NCBI RefSeq assembly: GCF_017876675.1
Contig: NZ_JAGIOI010000001.1
Location: forward strand, 1,054,001-1,118,000
Source of the DNA: Arthrobacter stackebrandtii
GTDB taxonomy: Bacteria; Actinomycetota; Actinomycetes; Actinomycetales; Micrococcaceae
Reading direction: 5' to 3'
DNA length: 64,000 nt
How positions within the stretch are numbered: the first letter of the stretch is position 1; every line of letters begins with the position of its first letter. The notes beneath the pieces were generated by a model. That model was given only the letters and a program-made list of their open reading frames with translations, ran no database searches and was not told the origin of the DNA. A program made the position numbers and the translations under genes. Shown here one piece after another: positions 53,671 through 61,429 of the stretch.

Positions 53671-55629
53671 TCAGCCGTCAGCCGTCAGGATGTGCGACGC
53701 GATGGCGTCGGAGTCCAGGACGGTCCGGTAGCCACTGCGATATTTGGCCGAGGCCTCGGCCGCAATGGCTGTGCCCCACTGCGTCGAGGACAGCTGCAGC
53801 CCCAGAACATACAGCCCCTCAACCGGCGCACCGGCACCGTCCACCACGCGGTACGGAGGCGCCGAGACGTCCAGCCCGCTCGTGGTGACGGGTTCGCCGT
53901 CGGACGCCAGCATCAGGCGGGGGCGTGCCAGGCCGTCAGCCATCAGGTTTTGCAGCAGCGTGGATGCCGTGCTGCGGACCTGGTTGGACGGGGCCAGCGC
54001 CTCCACGAGGTGGCGGGCCTCGCGGGGAGCACCTGCCACCCACGGGGAGCTGGCCGTGAAGCGCCCGTGCTGGATCCGGAAGACAGGGTCGGGCCCGGCA
54101 AAGTGGACCACACCGGCGCGCACCAGGGCTGCCAGCTGCTCCACCCGGAGGGCGGGCGGCCCGCTGGCCAGCCCCTCCACGAACCCCTCGAACCAGCCGC
54201 GCAGCTCACCCAGCCACGAACCCTGCGTGATGCCCTGGTCCGCCACGAGCGACTTGATGACGGCCCGGCCGGCGTTCAGTGCACCGATGGCCATCTTGAC
54301 GGGGTCGTCCTCGCCCAGCGCGGAACCCGCTGCATCCGCCCGGAGATACTCCAGCACGGCGGAATCCAGGTCCCCGTACGAGCCAAACCCGGCCCCCGCG
54401 GCGGGCGCATGCGCCGCCAATGGTCGCGCCAGCCCCCGCAGGTCAAGGATGTATCCGTCCCGGACATGCCCCGCAAGCAGGGTCTTGAGACGGTCCTCCC
54501 AACCCTGGCCGCCGCCGTCGAGCCCGTCCTGCAGCAGCGCATCCAGCTCCGGCACCAGCGCCGGCGAGACCACCTCCGGCCGGGTCCGGGCCAGGGTGGT
54601 GTAGTAGGCCCAGAGGGTGTCGCGGTGCAGGAGCGGCCAGATGTCGTGGTCAAAGCCGGCCGTGGCACCCATTGCCCGGATGGCCGCCACTGCATCCTCG
54701 CCAAGGAACCGCAGCTCCACCGACTCCGGGTAGTAGCTGGCCAGCTCCGCCTTGGCCCGGTACGGCGTCCCCCGCCGCGACGCGCCCACAATGACGGGTT
54801 CGCGGCCCGACGCCACATAGCGCAGCGCCTCCCCGGCCGGACCGCCGGTGTCCTCAAAACGCCCGCCGCGGCCTTCCGTCAACTGGCCCACCACGTCAAA
54901 AAAGTTCAGTCCCATGCCGCGCACCAGCACCGTTTCACCGGCGGGCAGCTGCTCCCAGTCCACATCATTGGGGACGGCCGGGGGCAGGTAGCTCAGGCCG
55001 TGTTCGCGTGCTTCGTCCCGCAGTTCGCGCTGGGCGGGACTGAGCTTGGACTCCACGTGGCCCAGCGCCAGCACCACCTGGTCCGCCGCGATCCGCGTCC
55101 CGTCCAGCAGCACGACGGCGAACCCGCCTTCCGTCCGGTCACGCACCACGCGCTTGGCCTCCGCGGCATGGACGGTGAGGCGCACGCCGTCGGGCATGGC
55201 TTGGGTGAGCTGCGTGAAGCACCACTCAAGGTAGCGGCCGTACAGTGCGCGGCTGGGGAAGTTGGCGGGGCCGAGGGCGGCGAGCTCTTCGATGTCGCCG
55301 GCGCTGAGCCGGGCGCAGGGGTTGTCCTGCTGCAGACGGCGCCACTTGTTGAAGCTGCAGCCTGCGACAGGTTCCGCCGCGACTCCCTGGTCCGGGACCA
55401 GCGTGGGGAAAAAGCTCTGAGTGTTCATCAGGAACAGGCGCGACTGCTCCGTGCGCCACACGTGCCCGGCGCCCGGCGGGAAGGGGTCGATGAGGTGGAT
55501 GTGCAGGGGCCGGGGCGCTGCTCCGCGGGCGGAACTCGCTGCATGAGCGGCATGGTGCGCCAGCAGCCGTTCCATGACGGACGTCCCGCGGGGTCCCGCC
55601 CCCACAATTGCCACCGTCTGCATGCCCAT
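53671..55629 (-). CDS. FAD/NAD(P)-binding protein
   Basis: 652 residues. MQTVAIVGAGPRGTSVMERLL is an N-terminal dinucleotide-binding motif, and HIHLIDPFPPGAGHVWR follows the next strand. DQVVLALGHVESKLS, VLVRGMGLNFFDVVGQL and a C-terminal GLYVLGLQLSSTQWGTAIAAE are typical of the FAD-NAD(P)-binding (HpyO-like) family. The substrate is unknown; relatives include flavin monooxygenase-like and siderophore or urate hydroxylase-related proteins. ATG 55629 (MGMQTV) has AAGGGG eight bases upstream; GTG 55638 is an alternative. Confidence 0.8.
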   Translation of the reverse strand: MGMQTVAIVGAGPRGTSVMERLLAHHAAHAASSARGAAPRPLHIHLIDPFPPGAGHVWRTEQSRLFLMNTQSFFPTLVPDQGVAAEPVAGCSFNKWRRLQQDNPCARLSAGDIEELAALGPANFPSRALYGRYLEWCFTQLTQAMPDGVRLTVHAAEAKRVVRDRTEGGFAVVLLDGTRIAADQVVLALGHVESKLSPAQRELRDEAREHGLSYLPPAVPNDVDWEQLPAGETVLVRGMGLNFFDVVGQLTEGRGGRFEDTGGPAGEALRYVASGREPVIVGASRRGTPYRAKAELASYYPESVELRFLGEDAVAAIRAMGATAGFDHDIWPLLHRDTLWAYYTTLARTRPEVVSPALVPELDALLQDGLDGGGQGWEDRLKTLLAGHVRDGYILDLRGLARPLAAHAPAAGAGFGSYGDLDSAVLEYLRADAAGSALGEDDPVKMAIGALNAGRAVIKSLVADQGITQGSWLGELRGWFEGFVEGLASGPPALRVEQLAALVRAGVVHFAGPDPVFRIQHGRFTASSPWVAGAPREARHLVEALAPSNQVRSTASTLLQNLMADGLARPRLMLASDGEPVTTSGLDVSAPPYRVVDGAGAPVEGLYVLGLQLSSTQWGTAIAAEASAKYRSGYRTVLDSDAIASHILTADG

Positions 55630-55691
55630 AGTTTCCACCCCTTGAGCTTAACCGATGCCCGCTCTCACGCTCCTGCGCCCGGTTATCCCTT

Positions 55692-55743
55692 AACCACGCG
55701 CAGCTCCAGGAGTGGCGCGCCAATGAGCGACAACCACGCGCAG
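55692..55743 (+). repeat. 40-bp-spaced direct repeat
   Basis: AACCACGCGCAG occurs at 55692 and 55732, 40 nt apart, in the divergent gap between the FAD protein and the peptidase. Confidence 0.6.
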
Positions 55744-55768
55744 GCTCAAAGTCGGCGGCCCGGTTGCC

Positions 55769-55774
55769 TAGGAT
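55769..55774 (+). promoter_or_regulatory. Peptidase gene -10 box, leaderless
   Basis: TAGGAT, 6 nt, ATG 55781. The hexamer and spacing are identical to those of gpmA. Confidence 0.55.
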
Positions 55775-55780
55775 GGTGCC

Positions 55781-57883
55781 ATGACTGACACCTCCACTGC
55801 CGCCCCGATCGCAGACCAGCCCGCCGATGAGTTCCTCTGGCTTGAGGACATCCACGGATCCGACGCCATGGAATGGGTCCGCGAGCACAATGCCCGCACG
55901 GATGCGGCGCTGGTGAACCCCGCCTACACCGCCCTCGAGGCGCGTGTGCTGGAGGTGATGGACTCCAAGGACCGCATCGCCATGGTGTCCAAGCGCGGGG
56001 ACTGGTACTACAACTTCTGGCGCGACGAGGCGAACCCGCGCGGGCTGTGGCGCCGCACCTCCTGGGAAAGCTATCTGGGCGAATCCCCTGCGTGGGAGGT
56101 GCTGCTGGACGTCGACGCACTGTGCGCGGAGTCGGGCGAGGACTGGTTCTGGGCCGGCGCCTCGCTGCTGCGCCCCGCACCCGGGGAGGAGTACCGGCTG
56201 GCCATGGTGGCGCTCTCTCCTGACGGCGGCGACGCCGTTTCCTACCGGGAGTTTGACCTCACCGCACGCGCCTTTGTGCCGGGCGGCTTTGGCCTTCCGA
56301 CGGCGAAGACCCGCCTGAGCTGGGTGGACGCGGACACGCTGTACGTGGGGACCGACACCGGCGAGGGCTCCATGACGGCGTCCTCCTACCCCGCCGCGAC
56401 CCGGGTGCTGCGCCGCGGTGAAACCCTGGAGCAGCTGGCCCGGAAGGCGCCCTTGTTCGAGGTGCCGCTGGACCACCTCAGCGGCGGCGTCTCGCACAGC
56501 AGCACGCCCGGCTTTGAACGGGACGTGGCCTACGACGTCCTGGATTTCTTCAACAGCCGCAGCTACCTGCGCGTGGGCGGGGACTGGGTTCACATCGACG
56601 TGCCGGATGACACTAACGTCTCGCTCCACCACGAATGGCTGCTGCTGCGCCCGCGCACCGACTGGACGGTTGACGGGTCCACCTATGCCGCAGGCACGCT
56701 GCTGGCCATCGAGCTGGATGCGTTCCTGGCCGGCAGCCGCGCCCTGCGAACCATCTACGCGCCCACGGCGGCCGAGTCGCTGCAGTCGTGGAGCTGGACC
56801 CGCGACTTCCTGCTGCTGAACCTGCTCCACGACGTTTCCTCCAGGATCCTGGTCCTGGACCCGGCTGCGGACTGGGCCGCCACCGAGCTGGACGCCTGCC
56901 CGCCCCTGCACTCCGTGGACGCCTACGCCGTTGACGACGAGGACCCGGCGGCCGGCAACGACTACTGGCTCATCGCCACAGGCTTCCTCACGCCGTCCAC
57001 GGTGCTGCGCGGCTCGCTCGACGCCCGCGGCACCGGCGGTGACGCTGCGGCGCTGGTGCGGGAGGCGCCGTCGTTCTTCACTGCGGAAAACTACAGCGTG
57101 GAGCAGCACTTTGCCACCTCCGCGGACGGCACCCGCGTGCCCTATTTCCAGGTTGGGCCCAAGGATTTGAAGCTCGACGGCGGGAATCCCACCTTGCTGG
57201 GCGGCTACGGAGGGTTTGAGGTGTCGCGGACTCCGTCGTACAGCGGGTCTGTGGGGCGCACCTGGCTGGAGCGCGGCGGCGTGTATGTGGTGGCAAACAT
57301 CCGCGGCGGCGGCGAGTACGGCCCGGCGTGGCACACGGCGGCGCTGCAGGAAAAACGGCACAGGGCGTATGAGGATTTCGCCGCAGTGGCGCGGGACCTG
57401 GCGGCGCGCGGGGTGGCCCGGGCGGAGAAGCTGGGCTGCGCGGGCGGCAGCAACGGCGGGCTGCTGGTGGGCAACATGCTCACACAGTACCCCGAGCTGT
57501 TTGGGGCCGTCTCGTGCGGGGTGCCGCTGCTGGACATGCGCCGGTACACGAAGCTGTCGGCGGGCGCGTCATGGATTGCCGAATACGGTGACCCGGACGT
57601 GCCGGAGCAGTGGGAGTTCATCAAGACGTTCTCCCCGTACCACCTGCTCCGCTCCGACGTCCCATACCCGGCCACGTTCATTTGGACCGCCACCTCGGAT
57701 GACCGGGTGGGGCCCGTCCAGGCCCGCAAGATGGCGGCGCGGATGGAATCCATGGACATACCCGTCTGGTTCCACGAGGCCCTCGAGGGCGGGCACGCCG
57801 GGGCCGGAAACAACCAGCAGGCGGCTCGGCTGCACACGGCATCCCACGAGTTTTTGTGGCGGGCGCTGAACGGCGGGCTGTAG
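55781..57883 (+). CDS. Prolyl oligopeptidase family serine peptidase (S9A)
   Basis: 700 residues, the usual S9A size. There is no signal peptide, so it is cytoplasmic. An N-terminal segment (DEFLWLEDIHGSDAMEWVREHN) leads into a beta-propeller (about 75-410) that limits access to short peptides. The alpha/beta hydrolase domain has GGYGGFEVSRTPSY, VANIRGGGEYG, nucleophile S557 (GGSNGGLLVG), D640 (TSDDRVGP) and H672 (EGGHAGA). It cleaves short peptides, commonly after Pro. Confidence 0.94.
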   Translation: MTDTSTAAPIADQPADEFLWLEDIHGSDAMEWVREHNARTDAALVNPAYTALEARVLEVMDSKDRIAMVSKRGDWYYNFWRDEANPRGLWRRTSWESYLGESPAWEVLLDVDALCAESGEDWFWAGASLLRPAPGEEYRLAMVALSPDGGDAVSYREFDLTARAFVPGGFGLPTAKTRLSWVDADTLYVGTDTGEGSMTASSYPAATRVLRRGETLEQLARKAPLFEVPLDHLSGGVSHSSTPGFERDVAYDVLDFFNSRSYLRVGGDWVHIDVPDDTNVSLHHEWLLLRPRTDWTVDGSTYAAGTLLAIELDAFLAGSRALRTIYAPTAAESLQSWSWTRDFLLLNLLHDVSSRILVLDPAADWAATELDACPPLHSVDAYAVDDEDPAAGNDYWLIATGFLTPSTVLRGSLDARGTGGDAAALVREAPSFFTAENYSVEQHFATSADGTRVPYFQVGPKDLKLDGGNPTLLGGYGGFEVSRTPSYSGSVGRTWLERGGVYVVANIRGGGEYGPAWHTAALQEKRHRAYEDFAAVARDLAARGVARAEKLGCAGGSNGGLLVGNMLTQYPELFGAVSCGVPLLDMRRYTKLSAGASWIAEYGDPDVPEQWEFIKTFSPYHLLRSDVPYPATFIWTATSDDRVGPVQARKMAARMESMDIPVWFHEALEGGHAGAGNNQQAARLHTASHEFLWRALNGGL

Positions 57884-57984
57884 GCCTGGAGGGTCTCGGC
57901 GAGCTGGGATTCCCCCGCGCGCCCCTGCCCGTGATGCCGCAGGGAGCCCTCGTTTTGCTTTGAGGGCCTTCTACTGGGTAAAGT

Positions 57985-58013
57985 TTGGGATGCTGGTTAG
58001 GGGCTTCTACCCT
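57985..58013 (+). promoter_or_regulatory. tRNA-Ser(GCU) promoter
   Basis: TTGGGA (57985-57990), 17 nt, TACCCT (58008-58013). The predicted start is a few bases before the mature tRNA. Confidence 0.6.
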
Positions 58014-58023
58014 TTCCAGCGCT

Positions 58024-58115
58024 GGAGACGTGCCAGAGCGGCCGAATGGGCTTCACTGCTAATGAAGTGTGGGGGTTAAACTCCACCGGGAGTTCAAATC
58101 TCCCCGTCTCCGCCA
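58024..58115 (+). tRNA. tRNA-Ser (GCU anticodon)
   Basis: Acceptor arms GGAGACG (58024-58030) and CGTCTCC (58105-58111), discriminator G, and encoded CCA (58113-58115). The anticodon stem CTTCA/TGAAG surrounds CTGCTAA, giving anticodon GCT. A long variable arm marks a type II serine tRNA. Confidence 0.96.
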
Positions 58116-58120
58116 AAATA

Positions 58121-58153
58121 TGCACCTCTCGATTCGTCGAGGGGTGCATTTTT
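58121..58153 (+). terminator. Terminator after tRNA-Ser(GCU)
   Basis: TGCACCTCTCGA pairs with TCGAGGGGTGCA, followed by TTTTTG. Confidence 0.92.
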
Positions 58154-58203
58154 GCTTCCTGTCACATGCGGCATTCTTGGCCCCATTAGAAACATCCGAC
58201 CAT

Positions 58204-58209
58204 TAGACT
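58204..58209 (+). promoter_or_regulatory. GntR-family gene -10 box, leaderless
   Basis: TAGACT, 6 nt, ATG 58216. It supports the ATG over the in-frame GTG at 58210, which would fall inside the expected untranscribed region. Confidence 0.55.
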
Positions 58210-58215
58210 GTGTGC

Positions 58216-58887
58216 ATGGCTGTAACTGACGAGGCAATCACAAAAATCAAAGACATGATCATCTCCGGTGAGCTGTCGGCCGGTGAACGGCTGCCTCCCG
58301 AGAAGGAACTCAGCGAAAAACTGGGCCTGTCCCGCAGCTCCCTCCGCGAGGCCGTCAAGGCATTGGAGATCATCCGCGTGCTGGACGTGCGCCGCGGCGA
58401 CGGCACGTACGTGACCAGCCTCGAGCCGCAACTGCTCAACGAGGCCATGACCTTCATTGTGGACCTGCACCAGGACAAGTCGATCCTGGAGATCTTTGAG
58501 GTCCGCCGCATCCTGGAACCGGCGGCCGCCGCCATTGCCGCCAGCCGCATCGGCCCCGAACAGATCGCCGCGCTGCACGCCACGCTGGAAAGCGTCGACA
58601 CGGACACGAGCGTTGAGGCGCTGGTCGAGCACGACCTCATCTTCCACAGCCTCATCACGGCCGCCGCCGACAACGCCTACATGGCCAGCGTGCTGGACGC
58701 GCTCTCCAGCAGCACCGTGCGCGCCCGCATCTGGCGCGGCCTGACGCAGGAGAAGGCCGTGGACCGCACCCTGGCCGAACATACGGCCATCATCGAGGCG
58801 CTCGAACGCGGCGACGCCGAACTCGTCAAGGCGCTCGTCACGGTGCACATCAGCGGCGTCGAGCACTGGCTCCGGCAGGCACTGTAG
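58216..58887 (+). CDS. FadR/FCD-type GntR transcriptional regulator
   Basis: 223 residues. N-terminal winged helix (about 1-75; IKDMIISGELSAGERLPPEKELSEKLGLSRSSLREAVKAL), then an FCD ligand domain (about 85-215) with LFEVRRILEPAAAAIAA-like helix, EHDLIFHSLI and the metal-site histidine region EHTAIIEALERGD. Such regulators sense small organic acids or sugars acids. The nearest catabolic genes are the sugar ABC transporter at 60388 onward on the other strand; a link is possible but not shown. Confidence 0.88.
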   Translation: MAVTDEAITKIKDMIISGELSAGERLPPEKELSEKLGLSRSSLREAVKALEIIRVLDVRRGDGTYVTSLEPQLLNEAMTFIVDLHQDKSILEIFEVRRILEPAAAAIAASRIGPEQIAALHATLESVDTDTSVEALVEHDLIFHSLITAAADNAYMASVLDALSSSTVRARIWRGLTQEKAVDRTLAEHTAIIEALERGDAELVKALVTVHISGVEHWLRQAL

Positions 58888-58906
58888 CCCCTCCCCGCAT
58901 CATTCC

Positions 58907-58965
58907 GGCCCGCAGGGGCTCCGAAAATCCGACACATTTCGCGGATTTTGGCGCGCCTGCGGGCC
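58907..58965 (+). terminator. Hairpin after the GntR-family gene
   Basis: GGCCCGCAGG (58907-58916) pairs with CCTGCGGGCC (58956-58965), with an inner AAAATCC/GGATTTT stem. Confidence 0.65.
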
Positions 58966-58983
58966 GTCCGCTTTAACTGAAGC

Positions 58984-59016
58984 TTGCCACGCTATCTAGT
59001 TAGACATACTATCTAG
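58984..59016 (+). promoter_or_regulatory. padR promoter with operator-like direct repeats
   Basis: TTGCCA (58984-58989), 17 nt, TACTAT (59007-59012), 6 nt, ATG 59019: a full promoter giving a leaderless message. CTATCTAG occurs at 58992 and 59009 (17 nt apart), between and over the promoter boxes, a likely site for PadR autorepression. Confidence 0.7.
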
Positions 59017-59018
59017 AC

Positions 59019-59381
59019 ATGAGCCCAACACCTGACGAACCTTGGCCGTCCGACTGGAACCGCGCCTCCCTGGGCCTGTGCACCCTGCAGGCCCTGGCCG
59101 GCGGCCCCACGTACGGCTACGCCATCATCACCGCGCTTGAAAAAGCCGGTCTCGGCACCTTCAAGGGCGGCACCCTTTACCCGCTGCTGGCCCGCTTCGA
59201 AACGGCCGGCTGGGTCGACATCGAGTGGCGCCCCGGCGAAAGCGGCCCCGGCCGGAAATACTTCTCGCTCACCTCCGCCGGCCGCGGGGAGCTGGACCGC
59301 CAGCACCAACAGTGGCTCACCTTCACCGCCAGCACGACGGCGTTTCTCGCCCTCCCCACCAATCAAGGAGTCTCGCAATGA
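59019..59381 (+). CDS. PadR family transcriptional regulator
   Basis: 120 residues, the short PadR subfamily. The winged helix has TYGYAIITALEKAGL, KGGTLYPLLARFETAGWVDIEW (recognition helix and wing) and GPGRKYFSLTSAGRGEL. It likely represses its own promoter and the gene behind it. Its stop overlaps the next start by four bases (ATGA). Confidence 0.93.
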   Translation: MSPTPDEPWPSDWNRASLGLCTLQALAGGPTYGYAIITALEKAGLGTFKGGTLYPLLARFETAGWVDIEWRPGESGPGRKYFSLTSAGRGELDRQHQQWLTFTASTTAFLALPTNQGVSQ

Positions 59382-60127
59382 ACAGGGAAGCAACGACGAA
59401 CACGCCCGCGACCAGGAAGTGGGTCGACGAGCTGACCCTTGAGCTGCGCCTCAAGGACGTCTCCGGCCGGTCCATCGGCGACGCCCTGGCCACGGTTCAG
59501 GAGTTCCTCGCCGATTCCGGCCAGGCTCCCCAGGAAGCGTTTGGCACTCCGCGGGAGTACGCGGCCAGGCTTGCCGAAGAAATGATGCCGGCCGGCGGCA
59601 AGGCCAACGGCACAGGATTGGGCGCCTCGGTCACGCTGAGCACCACGTCGCTCGCCGCATTCCTCATCTTTTCCGCGGCGCTGTCCCCGTGGCTCAAGGG
59701 GACGGATCTGCTGGTGGCCGGCTGGCAGCTGGCATCCCTGGCGGTCCTTGTGGGCCTCGTCCTGGCTCTTCCGTTCTACCTGAACTTTATGGTTCGGCAC
59801 TGGTGGGCGCTGGTCGCGGTCCCCGTTATTGGCGGGGCCGCGGGCGTGCTCTCCGCCATCCTGGCACCCGACACCCCCACCGACGCACTGCTTGTCCTCC
59901 CGCCGGCCCCAGTCCTGTTGGCCACGGTTGGCGTGATGGTTGCACTCTCCATCGTTGGCACCGCCATCGCCTTGCGCGAAGCCCCGGACCCCGTCACCGG
60001 CCCCCTGGACCCCGCGCCCGCCAAGACACTGGCGGCCCGCTGGTTTGAGATCCTCACGCAGTGGCTGTTCCCGATCTTCGCGCTCGTCCTGCTCGGCTTC
60101 ACCGCCCTGCTTGAGGCGCTCTCCTAA
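59378..60127 (+). CDS. Membrane protein paired with PadR (HAAS-type N-terminus)
   Basis: 249 residues. The N-terminal cytoplasmic helical region (RKWVDELTLELRLKDVSGRSIGDALATVQEFL...EAFGTPREYAARLAEEM) resembles the HAAS/DUF1700 signalling domain usually encoded with PadR. Six hydrophobic segments follow between about 88 and 248. CAAGGAG lies before the ATG. It may be a target or sensor partner of the PadR protein. Function unknown. Confidence 0.82.
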   Translation: MNREATTNTPATRKWVDELTLELRLKDVSGRSIGDALATVQEFLADSGQAPQEAFGTPREYAARLAEEMMPAGGKANGTGLGASVTLSTTSLAAFLIFSAALSPWLKGTDLLVAGWQLASLAVLVGLVLALPFYLNFMVRHWWALVAVPVIGGAAGVLSAILAPDTPTDALLVLPPAPVLLATVGVMVALSIVGTAIALREAPDPVTGPLDPAPAKTLAARWFEILTQWLFPIFALVLLGFTALLEALS

Positions 60128-60170
60128 CGCCAGCACGACGGCGCACCCCGTCTCTCGGACGCTGTCGCAC

Positions 60171-60325
60171 CAATGGCCGTTTTTAGGCCGACCCTCTCGC
60201 ACCAATGGCAGGTCACAACAGGCCCGCGCACGCTGAGGAAAGCGGACTGCGAGGGCGTCGCAAGAAAACAGTTCATTGCTGCGAGAGGGCCATGGTAAAA
60301 ATGGCCATTGCTGCGAAGGGGTTGG
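60171..60325. repeat. 32-bp-period repeat array, locus 6 (inverted arrays)
   Basis: The reverse motif (GC)ACCAATGG has CAATGG at 60171 and 60203, 32 nt apart. The forward motif has starts at 60242 (degenerate 5' half, CTGCGAGGGCGTCG), 60274 (CATTGCTGCGAGAGG) and 60306 (CATTGCTGCGAAGG), all 32 nt apart, with A-rich linkers. It fills the 260-bp gap between convergent genes. Confidence 0.85.
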
Positions 60326-60330
60326 GCAGG

Positions 60331-60385
60331 GTTAAGCACGGAAGACCCGCAGGCCTTTGGGCCGTGCGGGTCTTCCGTGCTTAAC
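60331..60385. terminator. Terminator of the sugar ABC operon
   Basis: GTTAAGCACGGAAGACCCGC(A) and its complement form a perfect 21-bp stem (60331-60351 with 60365-60385), 3 nt after the binding-protein stop. It can work in both directions. Confidence 0.9.
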
Positions 60386-60387
60386 GC

Positions 60388-61371
60388 CTACTCGTAGAGG
60401 TTCGCGGCGATCTTGTCGTCGTCGATATTCTCGGCGTCGTACCAGTAGAAGCCGGTGTCGATGACCTTCTCCACCTTCTCGCCGTTGATCGCGGCGACGG
60501 CGGCCTTGACGGTCTCGTAGCCGATGCCGACGGGGTTCTGGGTGACGGCGCCGGCCATGAGACCGTCGCGGATGGCATCCATCTGGGCCTTGCCGGAGTC
60601 GAAGCCCACGATGGTCAGATCGCCGGACTTGCCCATCTCCTTGACTGCGTTGACGACGCCGATCGCGGCACCCTCGTTGGTGCCGTACATGCCGGCCAGG
60701 TTCGGGTTGCCCGTCATCATGGCCTTGGCGGCATCCGTGGACTTGGCCTGGTCGCCGTCCGCGTACTGGATGTCCACGATCTTGATGTCGGGGGCGTTGG
60801 CCTTCATGTAGTCTACGAAGCCGTCGCGGCGGTCGGTGCCGGAGGTGGCCGTCTGGGAGTGGCCGATGATGCCGATTTCACCCTTGTTGCCCAGCAGCTC
60901 GGCCATGTGCTTTGCAGCCTCGGCGGCAGCGGCCTTGTTGTCGGTCGAGGCGGTGGCCACGGGGATGTCGGAGTCGACGCCGGAGTCAAACGCGATGACC
61001 GGGATGCCCTTGGCCTTGGCATCTTCCAGCACGCCCTCGGCGGCCTTGGAGTCCAGCGCGGCCAGGGCCAGCGCCTGCGGATTCTTCGCCATGGCGTTGT
61101 TGAGCTGGTCCATCTGCTGCTGGACGTTGGTTTCCTTGTCCGGGCCCTCGAAGGAGATCTCGACGTTGAATTCCTTGGCAGCGTCCTCCGCACCCTGCTT
61201 CACCGACTGCCAGAACTGGTGCTGGAAGCCCTTGGAGACAATGGCGATGTACGGCTTGCCGCCGCCTGCGCCTCCGCTGGCAGCGGGGGCATCGGCCGGG
61301 GTGTCACAGGCTGCAACGCCCAGTGACAGTGCGGCTACCGAGGCGAGGGCCAGAAATTTCCTTCTCTGCAT
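60388..61371 (-). CDS. Sugar ABC transporter substrate-binding lipoprotein (RbsB-like)
   Basis: 327 residues. Signal sequence with lipobox LSLGVAAC (Cys about 22). The mature part is a type I periplasmic-binding fold (peripla_BP_4): YIAIVSKGFQHQFWQSVKQGAEDAAKEF, ALALAALDSKAA, PVIAFDSGVDS and GAVTQNPVGIGYETVKAA. It probably binds a pentose, hexose or polyol. AAAGGAG lies eight bases before the ATG. It is the last gene of ATPase-permease-binding protein. Confidence 0.93.
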   Translation of the reverse strand: MQRRKFLALASVAALSLGVAACDTPADAPAASGGAGGGKPYIAIVSKGFQHQFWQSVKQGAEDAAKEFNVEISFEGPDKETNVQQQMDQLNNAMAKNPQALALAALDSKAAEGVLEDAKAKGIPVIAFDSGVDSDIPVATASTDNKAAAAEAAKHMAELLGNKGEIGIIGHSQTATSGTDRRDGFVDYMKANAPDIKIVDIQYADGDQAKSTDAAKAMMTGNPNLAGMYGTNEGAAIGVVNAVKEMGKSGDLTIVGFDSGKAQMDAIRDGLMAGAVTQNPVGIGYETVKAAVAAINGEKVEKVIDTGFYWYDAENIDDDKIAANLYE

Positions 61372-61429
61372 GATGTTTACTCCTTTGTGGAAACGGTGAT
61401 GATCAAATGAACGGTGATGCTGGTGAAAA

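Noticed and set aside
53593-55788. 731-residue plus-strand open frame
   Set aside because: Antisense shadow of the FAD protein gene, crossing the bidirectional terminator.
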